From positions 1 through 7,146 of the forward strand of contig JAFCBW010000123.1 in the NCBI GenBank assembly GCA_017610525.1: a stretch of DNA of 7,146 nt, in the 5' to 3' direction. This stretch comes from Candidatus Nanohalarchaeota archaeon. Lineage in GTDB: Archaea > EX4484-52 > B79-G9. Below the pieces are notes generated by a model. It had not been told where the DNA came from and searched no databases. It saw nothing but the letters and a program-made list of their open reading frames with translations. Positions 5,577-7,146 of this stretch are shown piece after piece (within the stretch, counting starts at the first letter, position 1; the number at the start of each line of letters is the position of its first letter). The position numbers and the translations under genes were made by a program.

Positions 5577-5626
5577 GTTAGTTAACCTTAATTAAAGTTA
5601 ATTAACATTAGTTATCATTAGTCAAC
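5577..5626. repeat. five tandem 10-bp repeats (NTTARTTAAC) before a TATA box
   Basis: Five consecutive decamers: GTTAGTTAAC, CTTAATTAAA, GTTAATTAAC, ATTAGTTATC and ATTAGTCAAC. The consensus is NTTARTTAAC, and the third unit is a perfect palindrome. The period is close to one helical turn, so copies face the same side of the DNA, as expected for cooperative protein binding or a curved upstream element. The array ends about 14 bp before the TATA box of the small winged-helix remnant and lies upstream of the divergent regulator, so it may serve both promoters. Confidence 0.75.
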
Positions 5627-5640
5627 ATTGAAGCGTTATA

Positions 5641-5648
5641 TTTAAATA
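5641..5648 (+). promoter_or_regulatory. strong TATA box for the small winged-helix remnant
   Basis: TTTAAATA, preceded by AAGCGTTATA, is the best TATA match in the window. It ends 23 nt before ATG 5672, exactly the spacing of an archaeal leaderless transcript, and there is no Shine-Dalgarno. This supports ATG 5672 as the true start of the broken gene. Confidence 0.7.
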
Positions 5649-5671
5649 CTTTTAGTTCCTAACATCAATTT

Positions 5672-5927
5672 ATGAAGTTTTCTTTTGATGAATCAGCAGG
5701 AATTAAGAGGACAATTCTCGAGAGAATGGTATCAAAAAGAATATGGGGTGGCAAACATATTGACTACGAACATATCGCATCCGGTTTCCCGTCACATCTC
5801 AAAAAACAGTCCTTTCAGTAGCCGACGAATTGATAAGAGATGGATTGATAGTAAAAAAGCCAACAGGATATGGATTACAGGTCTTAATAATCACATGAAA
5901 GACAAAATCCAAGAGTATTTGGATTGA
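5672..5927 (+). pseudogene. small winged-helix protein gene broken by two frame changes
   Basis: Three reading frames in succession spell one coherent winged-helix protein of about 85 residues. Frame one starts at ATG 5672 (MKFSFDESAGIKRTILERMV, then WGGKHIDYEHIASGFPSHLK) and hits TAG at 5819. The second continues from the A-run at 5801-5806 as TVLSVADELIRDGLIVKKPT then GYGLQV, up to TGA at 5896. The third gives LNNHMKDKIQEYLD to TGA 5925-5927. Both changes are -1. The recognition-helix and wing pattern (VADELIRDGLIVKKPTGYG) supports a DNA-binding role. Unshifted translation gives only 49 residues. It may be a decayed gene, a sequencing error, or at the first site a recoded gene, because AAAAAAC is slippery. 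Strong promoter elements upstream suggest recent rather than ancient decay. Confidence 0.7.
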
Positions 5928-6003
5928 TAACTAAAAGCGACTAATGCTTTGTATTTCCCAAACCTATGATGACCAAAAAAAACCCACCAAAATGTGAGGA
6001 TTA

Positions 6004-6669
6004 ATGACCATAAAAGCCTTCATATTCGACCTTGACGGAACCCTGATAGACGCCTTCCCTGCCTACGAAAAAGCCTTCAGGCACACAATAGAATCCACAG
6101 GACGGACATACGAAAAAGGCTCCCTAGAAACCTATTACGGCCAGATGGACATAGAGATCCTAAGACCGATGCTAAAAAAAGACAAAATAGACACAGAACT
6201 AAATCACCTAATAGAACAAAAGCGCAACTACTACCTGAAAATCGCCCAAACCGCGATAAAAACCCACCCATGCGCAGCCGAACTAATCCGCCTCCTAAAA
6301 GAGCGCAGCATAAAAACAGCAATCGCCACATCCGGCCAGCGCTCCGCAACCGAAATCGCCATAGACAAACTAGAGATAAGACCCCTTCTCGACGCCACAA
6401 TAACCGCAACAGAAGTAACAAACGGAAAACCCCACCCCGAACTCTTCCTGAAAGCCTCAGAGATGATAAACACCCCTCCAGAAGACTGCATAGTAATCGA
6501 AGACTCAACCCACGGCATACAAGCCGCAAAACGCGCAGACATGAAAACAATAGCCGTATCAACCGGCAAAACCCCCATGCGCGACCTGAAAAACCTAAAA
6601 CCCGACTACGCCCTGGACTCCCTCTGCGCCATCATACCCCAACTGGACAAAATAATAAACCCTCTATGA
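6004..6669 (+). CDS. HAD-superfamily phosphatase / beta-phosphoglucomutase-like protein
   Basis: A 221-residue, subfamily-I HAD enzyme with all four motifs: FDLDGT with nucleophile D9 and acid/base D11, ATSG with T109/S110, K142 in GKPHPE, and IEDS with E166/D167 for magnesium. Residues about 16-85 form the alpha-helical C1 cap that shapes substrate choice. Relatives include beta-phosphoglucomutase, phosphoglycolate phosphatase and sugar-phosphate phosphatases; the substrate cannot be read from the sequence. GTGAGGA (5994-6000) is a good Shine-Dalgarno 3 nt before ATG 6004. No convincing TATA box is seen in the 76 bp before it. It shares the A- and C-rich codon style of the lar genes, unlike the winged-helix pair between them. 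Cytoplasmic. It converges on the nucleotidyltransferase gene. Confidence 0.93.
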   Translation: MTIKAFIFDLDGTLIDAFPAYEKAFRHTIESTGRTYEKGSLETYYGQMDIEILRPMLKKDKIDTELNHLIEQKRNYYLKIAQTAIKTHPCAAELIRLLKERSIKTAIATSGQRSATEIAIDKLEIRPLLDATITATEVTNGKPHPELFLKASEMINTPPEDCIVIEDSTHGIQAAKRADMKTIAVSTGKTPMRDLKNLKPDYALDSLCAIIPQLDKIINPL

Positions 6670-6701
6670 TGCAGTCACCTGACACACTTCAGCATCAAGA
6701 T

Positions 6702-7146
6702 TCAATCTCTAAAATCCCTAACAACCTCAACAATTTCTTCATACCCAAACAACACAATCCCGCTTTTAATTATCTCAAGAACAACCCTGTCCTTCTTCCA
6801 AAGATTAGACACTAAATCTTGTCTTGTCTGCTTCACAGCATGAATCTTCTTAACATTAATTTTATTCAAATCGCGAATAGATTTATCCATTCTCCTGTTT
6901 TGCGCCTTGCGAAGAACCATAAGCGCATCAACATCATTAAACTTCTCTTTCCTAAGCACAGAACCAAAAAGAATCCCAATATCCGCCCCCTCAATCCTTC
7001 TCAATTCGCGGACCCATCTTCGAACTCTAGGCGCTGACTCTTCCGCCTCTTTTTTCATTGCCCTATATTTCCACTGCAATAAATTAAAAGTTGCGATTCC
7101 CCTGGTCACACCATGCCCACTAACATCAACACAGCCACCAGGCACA
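6702..7146 (-). CDS. nucleotidyltransferase-domain protein, N-terminus beyond the window
   Basis: The frame enters from the right edge already open and gives the last 147 or so residues. The segment ADIGILFGSVLRKEKFNDVD holds the pol-beta/MNT nucleotidyltransferase signature: GS followed about 10 residues later by a DxD pair for magnesium (DVD here). Helices rich in R, K and E precede it, and the C-terminal part (DLVSNLWKKDRVVLEIIKSG, then IVLFGYEEIVEVV) is the usual tail after the catalytic strands. Many archaeal relatives have an N-terminal winged helix, which would lie outside the window. Some MNT proteins are antitoxin-type partners of HEPN proteins; no HEPN gene is visible here, so no toxin-antitoxin call is made. 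In-frame GTG at 7145 is not taken as the start, because the frame continues past it. Confidence 0.8.
   Translation of the reverse strand, partial: VPGGCVDVSGHGVTRGIATFNLLQWKYRAMKKEAEESAPRVRRWVRELRRIEGADIGILFGSVLRKEKFNDVDALMVLRKAQNRRMDKSIRDLNKINVKKIHAVKQTRQDLVSNLWKKDRVVLEIIKSGIVLFGYEEIVEVVRDFRD

Noticed and set aside
5685..5927. An 80-codon plus-strand frame ending at 5927.
   Set aside because: Its first four-fifths are an out-of-frame reading of the small winged-helix gene. Only the last 14 or so residues (LNNHMKDKIQEYLD) belong to a real protein, and it would need a TTG start.
5934..5950. AAAGC/GCTTT hairpin after the broken winged-helix gene.
   Set aside because: A 5-bp A/T-rich stem is expected by chance, and there is no T-run behind it.
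6667..6697. TGATGC/GCATCA inverted repeat between the convergent HAD and nucleotidyltransferase genes as a terminator.
   Set aside because: The 6-bp arms are separated by 19 nt, there is no T-run, and archaeal termination does not need such hairpins.
1..7146. tRNA, rRNA, CRISPR arrays, insertion sequences.
   Set aside because: No cloverleaf, repeat-spacer array, transposase or long terminal inverted repeats were seen on either strand.

Overview
The window is archaeal. The first complete gene is an archaeal/eukaryotic-type ribosomal protein S15. Several genes are preceded by A/T-rich TATA-like boxes about 20-27 nt from the start codon, as in leaderless archaeal transcripts. Two winged-helix proteins and a stand-alone nucleotidyltransferase resemble families common in uncultivated small-genome archaea. 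A Woesearchaeota/DPANN-like anaerobe is my best guess, but that is inference from general resemblance, not a database result.

Layout. Left block, minus strand: rps15 (143-598), with an open, hydrophobic reading frame running off the left edge behind it (1-127). Centre, plus strand: a radical SAM protein with a short C-terminal cysteine domain (769-1632) overlaps a polytopic membrane protein (1617-2345). These are followed by three genes for the nickel-pincer nucleotide (NPN) cofactor: larE (2405-3178, with its own TATA box), larB (3264-3974, behind an 85-nt gap with two small inverted repeats) and larC (3980-5149, one uninterrupted frame). A regulatory island follows. A winged-helix gene on the minus strand (5164-5520) and the remains of a second, small winged-helix gene on the plus strand (5672-5927, two frame breaks) diverge from an intergenic region. 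That region holds a 9-bp inverted repeat and five tandem 10-bp repeats ending just before a TATA box. Right block: a HAD phosphatase/phosphoglucomutase-like gene (6004-6669, plus) faces a nucleotidyltransferase-domain gene that enters from the right edge (6702-7146, minus).

How the genes fit together. In known systems LarB carboxylates and hydrolyses nicotinic acid adenine dinucleotide, LarE adds two sulfurs, and LarC inserts nickel using CTP. All three are here, so the cell probably makes the NPN cofactor. No LarA-type racemase or recognisable nickel transporter lies in the window, so the NPN-dependent enzyme must be elsewhere or be of an unrecognised type. The radical SAM/membrane pair directly upstream is the obvious unknown partner. 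LarE has the three-cysteine pattern of the [4Fe-4S] catalytic type. LarB appears to lack about six residues of a normally conserved core strand, which puts its activity or the assembly in doubt.

The plus strand is strikingly rich in A and C at silent positions across 769-5149 and 6004-6669. The regulator pair at 5150-6000 is visibly more balanced, which suggests a separate origin.
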